The notes beneath the pieces were generated by a model, which was not told the DNA's origin, made no database searches, and saw only the letters and a program-made list of their open reading frames with translations. A program made the translations under genes and the position numbers. From [Phialemoniopsis] sp. UDSM-2020 (Eukaryota > Ascomycota > Sordariomycetes > Thyridiales > Thyridiaceae): 64,000 nt of DNA. Positions 37,005 through 49,111 of this stretch are shown in pieces. Position 1 is the first letter of the stretch; the number at the start of each line of letters is the position of its first letter. The stretch is taken from contig JAEILZ010000003.1 of assembly GCA_018873225.1 (NCBI GenBank), positions 1,426,001 to 1,490,000 on the forward strand, in the 5' to 3' direction.

Positions 37005-38852
37005 ATGTTCCGCTTCTGGACCTCCGAATCAAGGGGAAGCGACAAGACTGCCGAAGCGGCCCAGCCTATGCCTCAGCTCACCGAGTCTACCGGTGGCGTT
37101 TCCAAGCCCAGCCTTAAGCAAGCTAACCATGCCGTGAAGCGGAGGAGGCAAAGCACTGACGCTGCCGACGAGCGCGTGTCGTCGAAGCGCGTCAAGGTAG
37201 AAGCCCAAGATAAGACTGCCTCTGTCGGTGACGTTCCGTGCAATGGTGTTGCTCCGGTGTCAAAGGCTGGTGCTGCTGCCTGTGATATCGACCGCGCAAG
37301 GGAAGTCATTCAGTACCAGTTTGGCCTGGAGATCCTGTTGAAACATGACGAACTCCGTCTGATCGACCAGGAACTGGCGAAATGTCAAATCGCTCTCGAG
37401 CAGCTAAGGCGCTGTCACTTGATCCCGTACCCGATCAGCCGTCCTACTCCTGAACAGATGCTCGATATCAGTAAAGGAAAGGGCCCTTCTGTTCGCAGTC
37501 GTCCCGGCCAGTCGGTACCTAAATGGGCAGCGCCGTTTGGTGTCGTCGACGGTCCGTACGCACGTCATTATGCCAAGTGGCTCATCCCGGACCCTGCATT
37601 TGACGGTGTACTCCCTGAGTGGCACGGTTTCTCACAAGCGTCTTCTGCGGTGCTTATTCCTGAGGGCAGGACAACGAGAAATAGTCTCAGTGACCCCGTT
37701 GCGGTTGGCAAGAATCGGCCGATGCGTGGCGCCGGTTCGCAGAAGCTTCACGCTCTGTCAAGCGGTTACCCCCAGCCCAAGGACAAGGCTGGGCCGTGTG
37801 TCCTCAAGCGCTCCGATGGCCAAACCGTCAAGCTGGTCTGTATCGATTGTCACAGAGACAACTTCTCGAGCACGCAAGGATTCATCAACCACTGTCGTAT
37901 TGCCCACAAGCGGGACTTCAAGAGTCACGAGGAAGCTGCAGTTCATTGCGGTCACCCCATCGAAGTCGATGAGAACCGTGGGGCTCCTACTGAAGAGAAG
38001 CCTTCTGGCGTTGCTGCCTCTGGTCTCGTTCATCCGTTCGCACACACTGACAAGGAGGACTCGAACAAAATTTTGTCGCGCATTCACGCCACCCTCAACG
38101 CCTGTTCCGAGAAGGCTACGGGTGCCACCGTGGCTCAGCCTCGCGCATCGAAATCGCAACGCCCGACAAGTTCGAAAGGATCTCGCGCCTTTGTCAGCTC
38201 TGCGCAGACGCCCTTCCTGTCTAATCTCATGAAGAACAAGAAGTTCAAGGGCAACCTGAAGGAGCAGGTCGAGGATGCCAAGACCAAGATCAACTTGGAG
38301 GAGATCTCGTCACCTGGCGAAGAGTCAGAAGAGGGAGATCAGAGCGTCGATCTGACCGACAGTCTCCAGTCCCCCACTGCTTCTGCTGCTCGGGCACCAG
38401 CTGTCATGCGCATGCCTGTGCGGCCTACTATGGCGCCTGCTACGATGGGCGGAACACGTCCGACCAGCAGCAAGGGTCCTTCGCCGCATCTGGCCTTCTC
38501 TACGCCCGATCTCACTCCGACGGATGAGAAGGAAGACAGCTCGGAGTTGTATGATGACGACATGGAAACAGAACACAGCCCCAATACCATTGCTAGTAAC
38601 AACGCGCCATCGCTTGTTAGTGACGACGGAGAGTACGATGACTCCGACGATGGATCCTCATCCGAGGTCAGTGATAGCGACACTGGGTCCGTGTCCGACG
38701 TGGCCGAGATCAACATCGACGAGGAGGATGGTCCTCAAGCCATCCGCCACCACCGTGGCAGCACTTCGACCAAGAAAGACGAACCCAAGCACGTCACTTT
38801 TGTCGGTCCTGTGGCGGCGACCGGCAAGGGCAGAAGGAAGCAGAAGGCTTAA
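37005..38852 (+). CDS. AHC1-like C2H2 zinc-finger protein (putative ADA HAT complex subunit)
   Basis: Likely chromatin protein. A single-exon frame from the ATG at 37005 encodes about 615 aa; the open frame extends ten codons further upstream but only to a TTG. A helical segment at about residues 98-142 (REVIQYQFGLEILLKHDELR, then IDQELAKCQIALEQLRRCHL) is followed by a single zinc-finger module at about 279-320. That module contains CIDCHRDNFSSTQGFINHCR and IAHKRDFKSHEEAAVHCG. This combination fits the AHC1-like family, whose yeast member is a subunit of the ADA histone acetyltransferase complex. NLS-like KRRRQ and KRVK occur near residue 50. The C-terminal third is very acidic and Ser-rich, ending in a basic GKGRRKQKA. 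A long pyrimidine-rich leader precedes it. Confidence 0.7.
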   Translation: MFRFWTSESRGSDKTAEAAQPMPQLTESTGGVSKPSLKQANHAVKRRRQSTDAADERVSSKRVKVEAQDKTASVGDVPCNGVAPVSKAGAAACDIDRAREVIQYQFGLEILLKHDELRLIDQELAKCQIALEQLRRCHLIPYPISRPTPEQMLDISKGKGPSVRSRPGQSVPKWAAPFGVVDGPYARHYAKWLIPDPAFDGVLPEWHGFSQASSAVLIPEGRTTRNSLSDPVAVGKNRPMRGAGSQKLHALSSGYPQPKDKAGPCVLKRSDGQTVKLVCIDCHRDNFSSTQGFINHCRIAHKRDFKSHEEAAVHCGHPIEVDENRGAPTEEKPSGVAASGLVHPFAHTDKEDSNKILSRIHATLNACSEKATGATVAQPRASKSQRPTSSKGSRAFVSSAQTPFLSNLMKNKKFKGNLKEQVEDAKTKINLEEISSPGEESEEGDQSVDLTDSLQSPTASAARAPAVMRMPVRPTMAPATMGGTRPTSSKGPSPHLAFSTPDLTPTDEKEDSSELYDDDMETEHSPNTIASNNAPSLVSDDGEYDDSDDGSSSEVSDSDTGSVSDVAEINIDEEDGPQAIRHHRGSTSTKKDEPKHVTFVGPVAATGKGRRKQKA

Positions 38853-39613
38853 TTGCCTGTTTCCGTTCCCTAGGAAGATCACACCTCTTCTGCAGGACTG
38901 CCCACCTTGCTTTTTGCCACAAACTTCTACACTTTTAATTGCTTTTGCTGCACATTCGCGTACATATTCTCGTCGCGAGTCCTTGCTCGAGACCAGCCCT
39001 GCTTGGATTCACTTGGTCTTTCGGTCGTGTCGTCGGTGCCACCGAGAGGCACTTTTCACTGTCCTTCGCCGCTGCATGTCCACCGGGGATTGGCATCACA
39101 GCGGTGGGAGAGGACATGAACGGTCACAGGCTTGTGAGGTTCATATCGGCCTAAGCACGTCCAGGAAGACGTGTCTTGGGTTGATGTCAGTGTGAAGAAG
39201 AGGGAAAAAAGACTTTGTAAGAATTTGGAGGACAGTGATACCTTTTTGCTTTGGATCGTTTGGAGTTGGGAAGAAAAAGAGAGGGCTTGCACCCGAAAGG
39301 GACGGACAATAGAACTGTTTGGCGAGGCCGATCTTGTTATACTTTTACTGTACTGCGTGGCTTTAGCATGCTGCTGTTGACGATTCGTTGTATCATATGT
39401 CCATAGCAGACACCACCCCACCACCCCTGTACCTATCACGCAAGCAACAACTAGACGAAATGAAACACGAAGAAATTGATGATGGACTACATTATTTTTT
39501 CAGTCTGGTGATACGAATTTCGTAAGAATAGGTACATGATATGAAAATTTATGGCTTGAGTGGTTCCTATCACCCATCATATAACACCCTTTGCACCCTT
39601 GTCCACGGGTCTC
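38853..39613. other. Convergent intergenic spacer
   Basis: 3' flanks of the AHC1-like gene (+) and the GPI-anchored protein gene (-). No gene seen. Confidence 0.5.
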
Positions 39614-40290
39614 TTACAGAGCAGCCATGGCACCGATGGCAAGAGCCGCAATGGCGCCGCCGACGTTGAGCAGGCGCTCCATCGTCGCGCCGGCGTTGCT
39701 CTTGACGGCGGACGGCGAGCTGGTCGTGGCCGTGCTCCCACCGCTTCCGCCGCTGGTCGTGGCGGCGCCGCCACCGCTGCCACTGGTGGTTCCTTGCTTC
39801 GAGGTCGTCGTGGCCGTAGACGTAGCCGTTGTGGTGCCGGACGCGGTGATGAGCCCGCTGCCGCCGCCGGCCGTGCTGGTGTTGGAGGCGGCGCTCGCCT
39901 CGGCGGCGTTGGCGGCCTTGGTGGAGGAGGGGTACTGCGAGGCGTAGCCGCAGAAGATGGACTGCTGGCCCTCGTTGGTCTGCTTGCGTGGGTCCGAGGG
40001 GCAGTTGATGAAGCACCTTTTGTTATTTGTCAGAACTTGGGAACGTGATGTGGGATGAAAGAGAATGAGGTATGAAGGACCGGGTAGTCTACTCACTGTA
40101 CCACGGCCTGCCAGGCGGTGCACTTGCAGTCCCAGTCGCCGTCGTGGCAGGCACTCAGGATGCTGGTCTGTTGGTCGAGGCAGGTGTTGACGATGATATC
40201 CGCGCCCTCGGGGCAAGTGGCATCGGCCGCTGCGGCCCTGGAGGCGGAGGCGAGAAGGAGAGCGAGTGGGATGGAGGTGAAGGTCTTCAT
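39614..40290 (-). CDS. GPI-anchored 8-cysteine (CFEM-like) Ser/Thr-rich wall protein
   Basis: Predicted cell-surface protein. Exon 1 is 40097-40290 and exon 2 is 39614-40016, with an 80-bp intron, giving 198 aa. A signal peptide covers about residues 1-22 (MKTFTSIPLALLLASASRAA). The mature N-terminus has eight cysteines in the order TC, NTC, SAC, WDC, KC, QC, NC and FC, with a central CKC, resembling the CFEM/8-Cys fold. The intron falls just before the sixth cysteine. A Ser/Thr/Gly-rich stalk of about 90 residues follows, then a hydrophobic tail (LLNVGGAIAALAIGAMAAL) preceded by small residues (SNAGA), consistent with a GPI signal. CFEM proteins take part in haem or iron capture, wall integrity or host interaction; the role here is not determinable. 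No canonical CFEM Asp haem ligand could be assigned. Confidence 0.82.
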
Positions 40291-41294
40291 GTTGCGATTT
40301 GGGAGTTGTTTGCTTCGTATGGAGAAGTGGATGGATTGGTATTACAAGAAGAGAAGAACAAAAATCTTAATAAAAAGTTATAGGTCTTAGAATATCTATA
40401 ATCTGTCGAGGAAATCCTTGAAGAATTTGGAATTCAGTGAAGAAAGGAGGCAAGATCTAGAGTTCGGGGGTTGAGCAAATATGAGAAGCTTGTATCAGGA
40501 ATACAAAAACAAATACGAAAACAAACTCTAGATGAGACAACCGGTCCTGCAGCCTAGAGCTGCAGAGCAACAAGTTGAAACATCAGAAACACGGAAGGAA
40601 GAACAAAAAGTCAAAAAAGTTTGTCAGGAATGCAGTGTTATGCATGTCGTGGTGTCGACAAGGCTGCTCGGAAGAGGCAGGTGAAGTTGCTGGTTGACGA
40701 TGCGGGCACTAACACCCCGAACGGGAACTGGCGCATTCCGGGGTAACGCCAGCTAGACAGGGGTGCTGGGAAGACCCGTTGGAGCCTGCATTAGCGCACT
40801 CGGCTGCTATTTTGATAGAGATGGGGTTCTTCTGTTGCCCATCATGAAATGAAGTGAATTGGTCTGGGCATCAGGAAATAAGAGAGACCTGATATTTCGC
40901 AATAGTGTAAGCCTGGGGAAATTCGGAGAGTAATGAAAGTCAGATCTCATCTGAGGTTGTGTATAACAACATTTGGAGTGTGTAACGCGGAAATACTCAT
41001 ACGAGCACCCAGCACTACTAGCGTAGGACAATTTCCGAGAATAAGGAATGTCCTGTTTGGCCGCTGGATATGACATGCAACGGTGGATGCTACCACGAGA
41101 AATTATTTCGATAGTCACGGAAGCCAGTAATGTCACGAAGGACCAACATGTCTGTATGACATACACGTTTGAGATATCTTATAGAATCTATTGTATGAGA
41201 TTCTCATAAACATACCGTAACCGTAATGCAAAGCACGACCGCAAACCAGTAACCTTGAACCTTCGGCTTAGAACATTGGCCCGACCCTGGGATC
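40291..41294. other. Intergenic, no gene seen
   Basis: Promoter of the GPI-anchored protein gene and 3' flank of Hv1. AT-richer; no coding region supported. Confidence 0.5.
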
Positions 41295-42068
41295 CTACCT
41301 CGCATCAGAGCCGTCGCCCGACAGTCGTCGTAGGCTTGCCGCTCTCTTCAAGTCGGAGTTCTCACTCTCTAGATCCGCAATCTTGGCCTCCATATCCTCC
41401 ATGCGCTCCGCCGACGCCAGGCTGAGCTCGTTCACTATCTTGACTAGGCGGGTCAGGCGCAGCACAATGACCAAGGAGGCGATTTGACCGGCGATGCCGT
41501 GCGCCAGCAAGTCCACAACGAAGCTGATGACGATGACGGCCGCATCGAAGCAGTGGAACCAAGAGTTGAAGTACCTATAATGTCATCACATGAGTTAAGA
41601 ACTGGTTAAAACATCATGATACTGCACTAACAATTCGTTCCATGCGAAAGGGGAAAAGAGAGAACCGTCTTACGATACGCCAAAAGCCCACACGCTCACT
41701 ATGAGCTCGGCCAGGAACAGGCAGCTGAACACGAGGCCGCAGACCTTGGTCGCCTCCTGCGTCTCGCCCACCCACGGCTCGTCCTGCCGGCCGATGTCGC
41801 AGGCCACGAGCGAGACGAGTATGTCGACGAGCAGCGCGAGCACGTCGAGCGCCACGGCGGCCATGACGGCAAAGTGCTTCTCCTTGGACGCCAGCAGCGC
41901 CCGGCCCCTGCCGCGCCAGGAGTCCCACCTCCGAGTGGCGGCGGTGCCGGTAGAGGAGGAATCGCCCACCACATCTGCCGGGTCGCGCGGGTCGGGGGCG
42001 TCGGGCCCACGGTCGGCGAACAGCGGGGTGCGGCTTGTGGTGGTAATCGGATCGTCCTCGTCGGCCAT
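41295..42068 (-). CDS. Voltage-gated proton channel Hv1
   Basis: Plasma-membrane H+ channel made of one voltage-sensor domain. Exon 1 is 41674-42068 and exon 2 is 41295-41574, with a 99-bp intron, giving 224 aa. The N-terminus is acidic and disordered. S1 (about 66-89) carries D75 and D82, matching human D112 (selectivity) and E119. S2 (about 110-130) carries E121 (= E153). S3 (about 138-156) carries D142 (= D174) and D153 (= D185). S4 is about 166-181 with R171-L-T-R174-L-V-K177-I-V-N180, matching R205, R208, R211 and N214. A C-terminal coiled coil follows (ERMEDMEAKIADLESENSDL), as in the dimeric channel. Oddities: human W207 is T173, R211 is K177, and the conserved S2 lysine K157 is S125. 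No S1-S2 loop histidine is seen. There is no phosphatase domain, which separates it from voltage-sensing phosphatases. Confidence 0.87.
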
Positions 42069-43003
42069 GGTGGTGTGCTCGGTGTACGAAGTACTTTTCC
42101 AGTGATTTATTATGTCTTGGGGGCGGCTGCACTTTGCTTTTTACTTCGCGTAGCAGGCGATGAACAGGGCTGGCTGGTTGGTCTAGGGGCCTAAATATCG
42201 TCAACCGGGATCGGCGGTATGGGTGGTCGTCTGGGGTAGGGCCGCTAAGAACGGGCTGGCCCGAAGGTCTCAGGTCTGCCTTTCAACCACCGTAGAAATA
42301 CAATAGGTAGTCATAATTCGATTTGATGTTAGATCGTTGTATTGGATGGGTAAGTGGCCTTGTGGTAGGCACGGCAAATCATTGGATGGGACGTCGGCAA
42401 GCAAGTAGGAAGGCAAAGCGTCGTTCTTGCACTGTTATCCAGAAACAGGTTTGTGCAGATGACGGCAACATTTCGGAGATCTCACACTGGACGGAGCTCT
42501 AGATAGATGATACCTAGGTAGTTTCTTTTACGATGGAACACATGAACTTGCATCTCTGCAAACAGATCTGATTCAAAATCAGGAGGTAAAACATAGAAGA
42601 TTTACGTTGCGTCTGACAGACAGCAGAGGCTATAACTACGTACAGAAGAAGCAGGTAAAATTTGTCGCGGGTATCTTCAGTAAAGTCGACAGAAAAGGTC
42701 CCTCCTCCGCCACGACATCTCGTGAAATCGCTGGTGCCATCGCGGCCCATGCTAAGCTCAAAGTCATTGATGGTCGTATCCTCCGTTGAAAAAAGTATAA
42801 AATAAAACACCGCTCATGCCTAGAGCCCTTCCCAATGTCGCTGATGCAATCGTGCCGTGAAAACCGTTGCGTCCTCGCAACTCGCCCCTGTGTCTATGCT
42901 GAGTAGTGTTCCGTGCCCCCGTGGCGAAGAGTGATGATGGTCTGTCGCCGTCCCAAAAAAACGCCTCTCTGGATGATGCCATGAAAATGCTGAAGATACC
43001 CCG
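42069..43003. other. Intergenic, no gene seen
   Basis: Promoter of Hv1 and 3' flank of the HAPSTR1-like gene. No supported coding region. Confidence 0.5.
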
Positions 43004-43756
43004 TTACGCATGCTTGTTCCTCTTTCCGCCCCGGTTACCAAAGAAGTCCTTGCCGTAATGTCCGAGGCTCTCAAAGAATTCCAGCTCCGGGATATTCAGC
43101 TTGCGCTTCTGGCCGGCACCGCGACCCAAGAGGTTCGATGACCGAGCCATATTCCGTTGTCCGGCTGCGTTGTGCCGGGACTTGGATGGTCTTGATATCG
43201 AGACGGATGGCGCTGAAGTTGGCATGTCGTGTGGCCTCGAGTCTGATAGGTCTAAAGTGGCGATGGATAGGTCTGAAGAATCTGGCGGGTACTGCATTTG
43301 CGATCGGAACTCGAACGTGTCTTGCGTTGGGACAACTATTCCGGCATCCTCAACCGATGGCCTGACGGAGGGAGGCGCAGAGTCGGTCCGCATCGCTGTC
43401 TCGGTTGCCATGGGCTGTACGCGTGTGCTGCTGTCCACTCGGTGTAGCTCTGGTGACGAAGCCGTGTCGGCTTTGTCCGCTTCCTCCTCGCCTTCGCTCT
43501 CGGCCGTTTGAGATACGGCATCCCGTTCCCGACGGACCAACCGCTCGGATGCCCAGTTACTAACCTTCCATCCCTCTCCAGCGGCGGAGCCAATGTTTTC
43601 TTTGTCGAGGAAGGCCAGCAGGTCGTCTAGACAGTCTTGGTATCCATCGGCCCGACCTTTGCCGTGGGCGGCAGCGGCAGCCTTGTAGAGTTTGGTAACC
43701 TGGAAGGCAGCTTCTTTGAAGCAGCCGAGTAGCTCCTCGGGAGGATCCGTGTTCAT
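43004..43756 (-). CDS. HAPSTR1/TAPR1-like protein (DUF4588)
   Basis: Probable stress-response adaptor. Single exon, 250 aa, ATG at 43754-43756. The N-terminus (about residues 8-65) has a helical motif typical of this family: LLGCFKEAAFQVTKLYKAAA, then DGYQDCLDDLLAFLDKENIG and GWKVSNWASERL. The middle is disordered, Ser/Glu-rich. The C-terminus ends in a conserved basic block with NIPELEFFESLGHYGKDFFG followed by GGKRNKHA, probably a nuclear signal. In animals HAPSTR1 (C16orf72) partners with the ubiquitin ligase HUWE1; fungal members are uncharacterised. The assignment comes from remembered family motifs and length. The gene is head-to-head with ISWI, about 1 kb apart. Confidence 0.6.
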   Translation of the reverse strand: MNTDPPEELLGCFKEAAFQVTKLYKAAAAAHGKGRADGYQDCLDDLLAFLDKENIGSAAGEGWKVSNWASERLVRRERDAVSQTAESEGEEEADKADTASSPELHRVDSSTRVQPMATETAMRTDSAPPSVRPSVEDAGIVVPTQDTFEFRSQMQYPPDSSDLSIATLDLSDSRPHDMPTSAPSVSISRPSKSRHNAAGQRNMARSSNLLGRGAGQKRKLNIPELEFFESLGHYGKDFFGNRGGKRNKHA

Positions 43757-44795
43757 GTTTGTTGGTCCGAAAATGAAAGAAAAGTGTTGGCGGTCTTGCG
43801 TCGATACAGGGTCGGAAAGGAGTGGTGTCGGTCGGGGTGGTTTGGCAAATGCAGGATGCAGATGTTGCTTTGTTTGCTACTTTTGGCTGGAGGAGGGGTT
43901 TTTGGCCAAAACACCGCTATCTGTATTGTGGGCCGTGCCTGGGGGCTTTTGCAAGGCAAGTTACGGGGCAGGTTTGCAGAGGTGGATACAGTGGAATCCA
44001 ATGAATGGGCACGTCGTACAGTATGATTCTGCTCGGATCGAAGAAAGTAGAAAAGGAAAGCAGTCTGCGAAGCAGTCACTGATGCAATTTGAGAAGCAGA
44101 GGCGGCCCAGGCGCGATTACGAGGGAGCATGGTACTGTATATGATTTAATCCGAGCCTGGGTAAGACAACCCGGATGGCATGTAATATCGAGGAACGTGA
44201 CCTGCTCTGGCGCGGGTAGGCTATCTTTGTTTAGGGGTCACGTTGTGTTGATTGAGGGCTGGAGGAGGCCTAAAAGCCCGCTAAAGAACAAGAGCTTCTC
44301 GACTGTGGTCATCAGTGGGAAGTGGTGGAGGTGAGACTATTGTGGACAATAGCAGAGATGAGGATGACTGAGCAGTGGCACTCTGATGGAAGCGGTTAGG
44401 GGGATTTCAGAAGACGAAGGCGGTGTAGTTTTTTCCATGGCAGTAAGCAAGCCTGGATTGATCTCATCGCCGTCACTGACCACGTCTACTGCACGTGACT
44501 CCCTAGAAACACTTCGTCGCGACTGGCGCTAAACCCTTTCTGGACGCGATTTCATGAATTTTGGGGTGCCTCGACATGGAAAGCCCACCCTGCCCTCGCT
44601 GCAGGACCCTGCTCTCCCTCTACCACAACTAAAACACCAGGACAGGCTCTCTTTCTTGCCATCATCATCAACGTCTAGGGCCACAACCATCTCAAGGACA
44701 CTAATTGTCACAATAGGTCCTGTCTAGACCGCATCGCGAAGAGAACCAGGCGCGTCGCAAACGCGTTAAGTGGCTCGCAGAGCAGCCCTGCCATC
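43757..44795. other. Divergent promoter region, HAPSTR1-like and ISWI
   Basis: About 1 kb shared upstream region. A CACGTGAC word lies near 44492-44500. No gene seen. Confidence 0.5.
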
Positions 44796-47700
44796 ATGGC
44801 TCCCTCACGATCAAGATTGAGCGGCAATGACACCGACGCGTCAATGCAGGACGCACCGGAGCCTTCTCCTCGCCCAGCCTACGAGATGGTAAGTTTATAC
44901 CATAGCGCAACTTGCTTTAATACTTCTTACACACTGGAGTTGGGACGAAATGGTTTGCTGACATGGCTATGATGGCTAGGACATGGACGAGACCCCAGAC
45001 TACACCGACTCTGACACCAATCCAAACACTACCGCTAGCAGCGTAGTCGGTGAACCTATATCAGATGGCCGCAAGCGCCGGTCGGAGGCAAACCAACTCA
45101 GGAGGAGCATCTTCGGCAAGAAGCATGACCGTCTGGGAGAGTCAAAGGTAGAATCAATGATGCGCCCTGCACGGTGATGAGTGTATGAGTCTGTAATGCT
45201 AACTCAACACCCTAAACTTAGGAAGATGATACCATCCGTCGATTCCGTTATCTTCTCGGCCTGACGGATCTTTTCCGTCACTTCATTGAGACCAACCCCG
45301 ACCCCAAGATTCGCGAGATCATGACCGAAATCGACCGGCAAAATGCCGAAGAAGCCAAGTCCAAGAAGGGAGGTGCTCGACAAGGCGGTGCTACTAGTGA
45401 TAGACGTCGTCGGACCGAAGCAGAAGAGGATGCGGAGCTGTTGAAGGACGAGAAGCACGGAGGGTCCGCCGAGACGGTCTTTCGGGAATCACCATCCTTC
45501 ATTCAGGGTCAGATGAGAGATTACCAGGTCGCTGGTCTCAACTGGCTTATTTCACTCCACGAAAATGGTATCTCTGGTATCCTTGCAGACGAAATGGGTC
45601 TCGGCAAGACCCTTCAGACCATCTCCTTCCTCGGGTACCTCCGCCACATCATGGGCATTACCGGGCCTCATCTGGTTACCGTACCCAAGTCCACACTCGA
45701 CAATTGGAAGCGAGAATTTGCCAGGTGGACGCCCGAGGTGAACGTGCTAGTTCTTCAGGGCGCGAAAGAGGAGCGAGCGAACCTCATTGCCGACCGGCTG
45801 GTAGACGAGAACTTTGATGTCTGCATCACCAGTTACGAGATGATTCTTCGCGAGAAGGCGCACCTCAAGAAGTTTGCTTGGGAATACATCATTATTGACG
45901 AGGCTCATCGTATCAAGAACGAGGAGTCTTCTCTGGCACAGGTCATCCGCCTCTTCAACTCGCGCAATCGTCTCCTGATCACAGGCACGCCTCTCCAGAA
46001 CAACCTCCACGAGCTTTGGGCGCTGCTCAACTTCCTTCTTCCAGACGTCTTTGGAGACTCTGAGGCTTTCGACCAGTGGTTTTCCGGCCAGGACCGCGAC
46101 CAGGACACCGTTGTACAACAGCTCCATCGCGTGTTGCGACCATTCTTGCTCCGAAGAGTCAAGAGCGATGTCGAGAAGAGTCTTCTACCCAAGAAAGAGG
46201 TGAATGTGTACATCGGCATGTCCGACATGCAAGTCAAATGGTATCAAAAAATCCTGGAGAAGGACATCGACGCGGTCAATGGCGCGGGTGGCAAGCGTGA
46301 GTCCAAGACTCGACTTCTCAACATTGTCATGCAGCTGCGCAAGTGCTGTAACCACCCGTATCTTTTCGAAGGTGCTGAACCTGGTCCGCCCTACACGACC
46401 GACGAACATTTGGTTTTCAACGCTGGAAAGATGGTTGTTCTGGACAAGCTCCTGAAGCGGCTTCAGAGCCAGGGGAGCCGCGTTCTTATCTTCTCTCAGA
46501 TGAGTCGTCTGCTTGATATTCTCGAAGATTACTGTGTCTTCCGCCAGTACAAGTATTGCCGTATCGATGGTGGCACTGCTCACGAAGACCGTATCGCAGC
46601 CATCGACGAATACAACAAGCCTGGCTCGGAGAAGTTCGTGTTTCTGCTTACTACTAGGGCCGGTGGTCTTGGTATCAACCTTACTTCTGCCGATATCGTG
46701 GTGTTGTACGATAGCGACTGGAATCCTCAGGCCGATTTGCAGGCCATGGACCGCGCGCATCGTATCGGTCAGACCAAGCAAGTTGTTGTCTACCGATTTG
46801 TTACCGACAATGCTATCGAGGAAAAGGTGTTGGAGCGTGCCGCTCAAAAGCTGCGTCTTGACCAGCTCGTTATTCAACAGGGCCGTGCACAGCAAGCAGC
46901 TAAGGCCGCGGCTAACAAGGACGAGCTTCTATCCATGATTCAGCACGGCGCCGAAAACGTCTTCAAGCAAAAGGGAGCAACTGGTCTGATCGCCGAAAAG
47001 GGCACCGAGATAACGGATGACGATATTGACAACATCCTCTCCAGCGGCGAGTCGCGTACCAAAGAACTCAATGCCAGATACGAGAAACTTGGACTCGACG
47101 ACCTGCAGAAATTCACCTCGGAATCAGCCTATGACTGGAACGGAGAGAACTTTGCCGCCAAGAAGAAGGATATCGGCATGACATGGATCAATCCCGCCAA
47201 GCGCGAACGCAAGGAACAGACCTACTCGATTGACAAGTACTATCGTCAGGCCATGTACGGCAATGCGGGCGGACCAAAAGAGCAAAAGCCCAAGGCGCCG
47301 CGCGCACCTAAACAGATCCATATCCAGGACTACCAGTTTTTCCCTCCTGCTCTCCGAGATCTCCAGGACCGCGAGACTGCCTATTACCGCAAGGAGATCG
47401 GCTACAAGGTTCCCCTGGCTGATGGGGAGGAGGAGAATTTGTCTGAGCGCGAGGCTGAGCGCGCCCTGGATCAGCAGGAGATTGACAATGCCACTCCCCT
47501 GACTGAAGAGGAGCAAGAAGAGAAGCAGCAACTGTCGCAGCTAGGCTTTGGAGAGTGGAACCGAAGAGATTTCCAGCAGTTTGTCAATGGCTCAGCAAAG
47601 TTCGGGCGCACCGACTATGAGGGCATCGCGACCGAGGTCGACAGCAAAACGCCTCAGGAAGTCAAGCAATATGCTAAGGTTTTCTGGCAGCGATACACAG

Positions 47701-48388
47701 AGATTGCTGATTACAACAAGGCAATCAAGACTATTGAGGACGGCGAGGAGAAGTTGCGAAAGATTGAACATCAGCGCAAGATGCTCCGCAAGAAGATGCA
47801 GCAGTACCGCGTGCCTCTTCAGCAGCTCAAGATCAACTACTCCGTGTCCACGACCAACAAGAAGGTCTATACCGAGGAAGAAGACCGTTTCTTGCTTGTT
47901 CAACTTGATAAGCACGGTGTCGACTCGGAGGGCATCTTTGAGACCATCCGAGATGAGATTCGTGACAGCCCATTGTTCCGCTTCGATTGGTTTTTCCAGA
48001 GCCGCACCCCCAATGAACTCAGCCGTCGCTGCACAACTCTCCTGACTACCATCGTCAAGGAGTTCGAGGATGTCAATACCACTAAGGCGAACGGCCATGT
48101 CAATGGCCGTGGTAAGCGGGAGCCGGAGGATGAGGAGAATGACGAGGACAGCATCCTGGGAATGGCTCCACCCAAAAAGAAGTCAAAGAACGGTGTCAAG
48201 GTGAGTACATCCACACATCTCCCACATAAGCTTTATGGCAAACATCGCTAACTAGGTCGTAGAACAAGGCTCTGGACAACATCAAGTCAGGCACTGGTAG
48301 CAAGGCCAGCTCGGCCGCACCTTCGCGCGCCTCGAGCGTAGCGTCCAACCAGTCCAACAAGGCCAAGCCGAAAGGCAAGAAGAAGTAG
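44796..48388 (+). CDS. ISWI-family chromatin-remodelling ATPase
   Basis: Nucleosome-spacing ATPase. Four exons: 44796-44888, 44980-45147, 45222-48200 and 48263-48388, giving about 1121 aa with consistent phases. SNF2 ATPase motifs: [20 protein letters not shown], Walker A DEMGLGKT at about 210-217, DEAH at about 313-316, and [20 protein letters not shown]. The helicase C half has [30 protein letters not shown] and [11 protein letters not shown]. The C-terminal HAND-SANT-SLIDE region is visible: [20 protein letters not shown] (SANT), then [17 protein letters not shown] and [20 protein letters not shown] (SLIDE). No bromodomain or chromodomain is present, which excludes the SWI2 and CHD classes. 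The tail is Ser/Lys-rich. Whether it is the Isw1 or Isw2 type cannot be decided from sequence alone. Confidence 0.96.
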
Positions 48389-49111
48389 ACTACCCGTACT
48401 GGCTGCTACATCAACCACCGGGGATGTAATGTTTGGGGCGTGCCCTTCTTGCGGCGGCGCGGCTGGGTGAACTCCTTCAATATGGGATGGCGTTTTCGGT
48501 TAGGACTGTTATCCCGCTGGTCTGCGTGGACCTGGATTGAGATTTGCGGAAAGGGGGGTAGAATGTCTTGTACCTTTCTAATGTGTTGGGAGTTTGTTAG
48601 ACATGGAGGGGGCTTCCGAATCAGGCTCCTTATGACGCGGAGCACAAGTACCAAAAAGTAGACCATTGTACACGTACACGTACACATTACAACAAATCAA
48701 CATCAAGATGTCACGAGAAGAGTTTTGGGGATGCTTGTTACTTTGAAACGTTTTGTCTTTATTCCGCAACGAATTCTCTGTAGTCAAGGGATCTGGAGAT
48801 CATTGATTGCTCCACGCCCCCGAGGCGAGAAATATAAAAGATCTTTTCGGTATCAATTACATGCCTTTTGATCTAAGGTTTCCCTGTCTCCTCTCCCGTA
48901 AAACGCCGTAGTTTTTCGATGCCCAGAAATGCCAAAAGTCACTCATGTCATGACACCATCAGCAGCCGCTTATGCTCTGTTTTCCGGCAGTCCCGTCTAG
49001 TAACCCGCCCCCGTTTCATCTTCGGGGTGGGCAGTTCGAGGATCATTCAGGGTGAATGCTGGTTTTTCCCTGGCTCCTCTTGAGCTTTCCGCACGCGCAT
49101 CATGGTTTCCT
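48389..49111. other. Convergent intergenic spacer
   Basis: 3' flanks of ISWI (+) and eIF3i (-). No coding region seen. Confidence 0.5.

Noticed and set aside
46185..46895. 236-aa open frame opposite the ISWI helicase domain
   Set aside because: Antisense shadow of a conserved ATPase domain.
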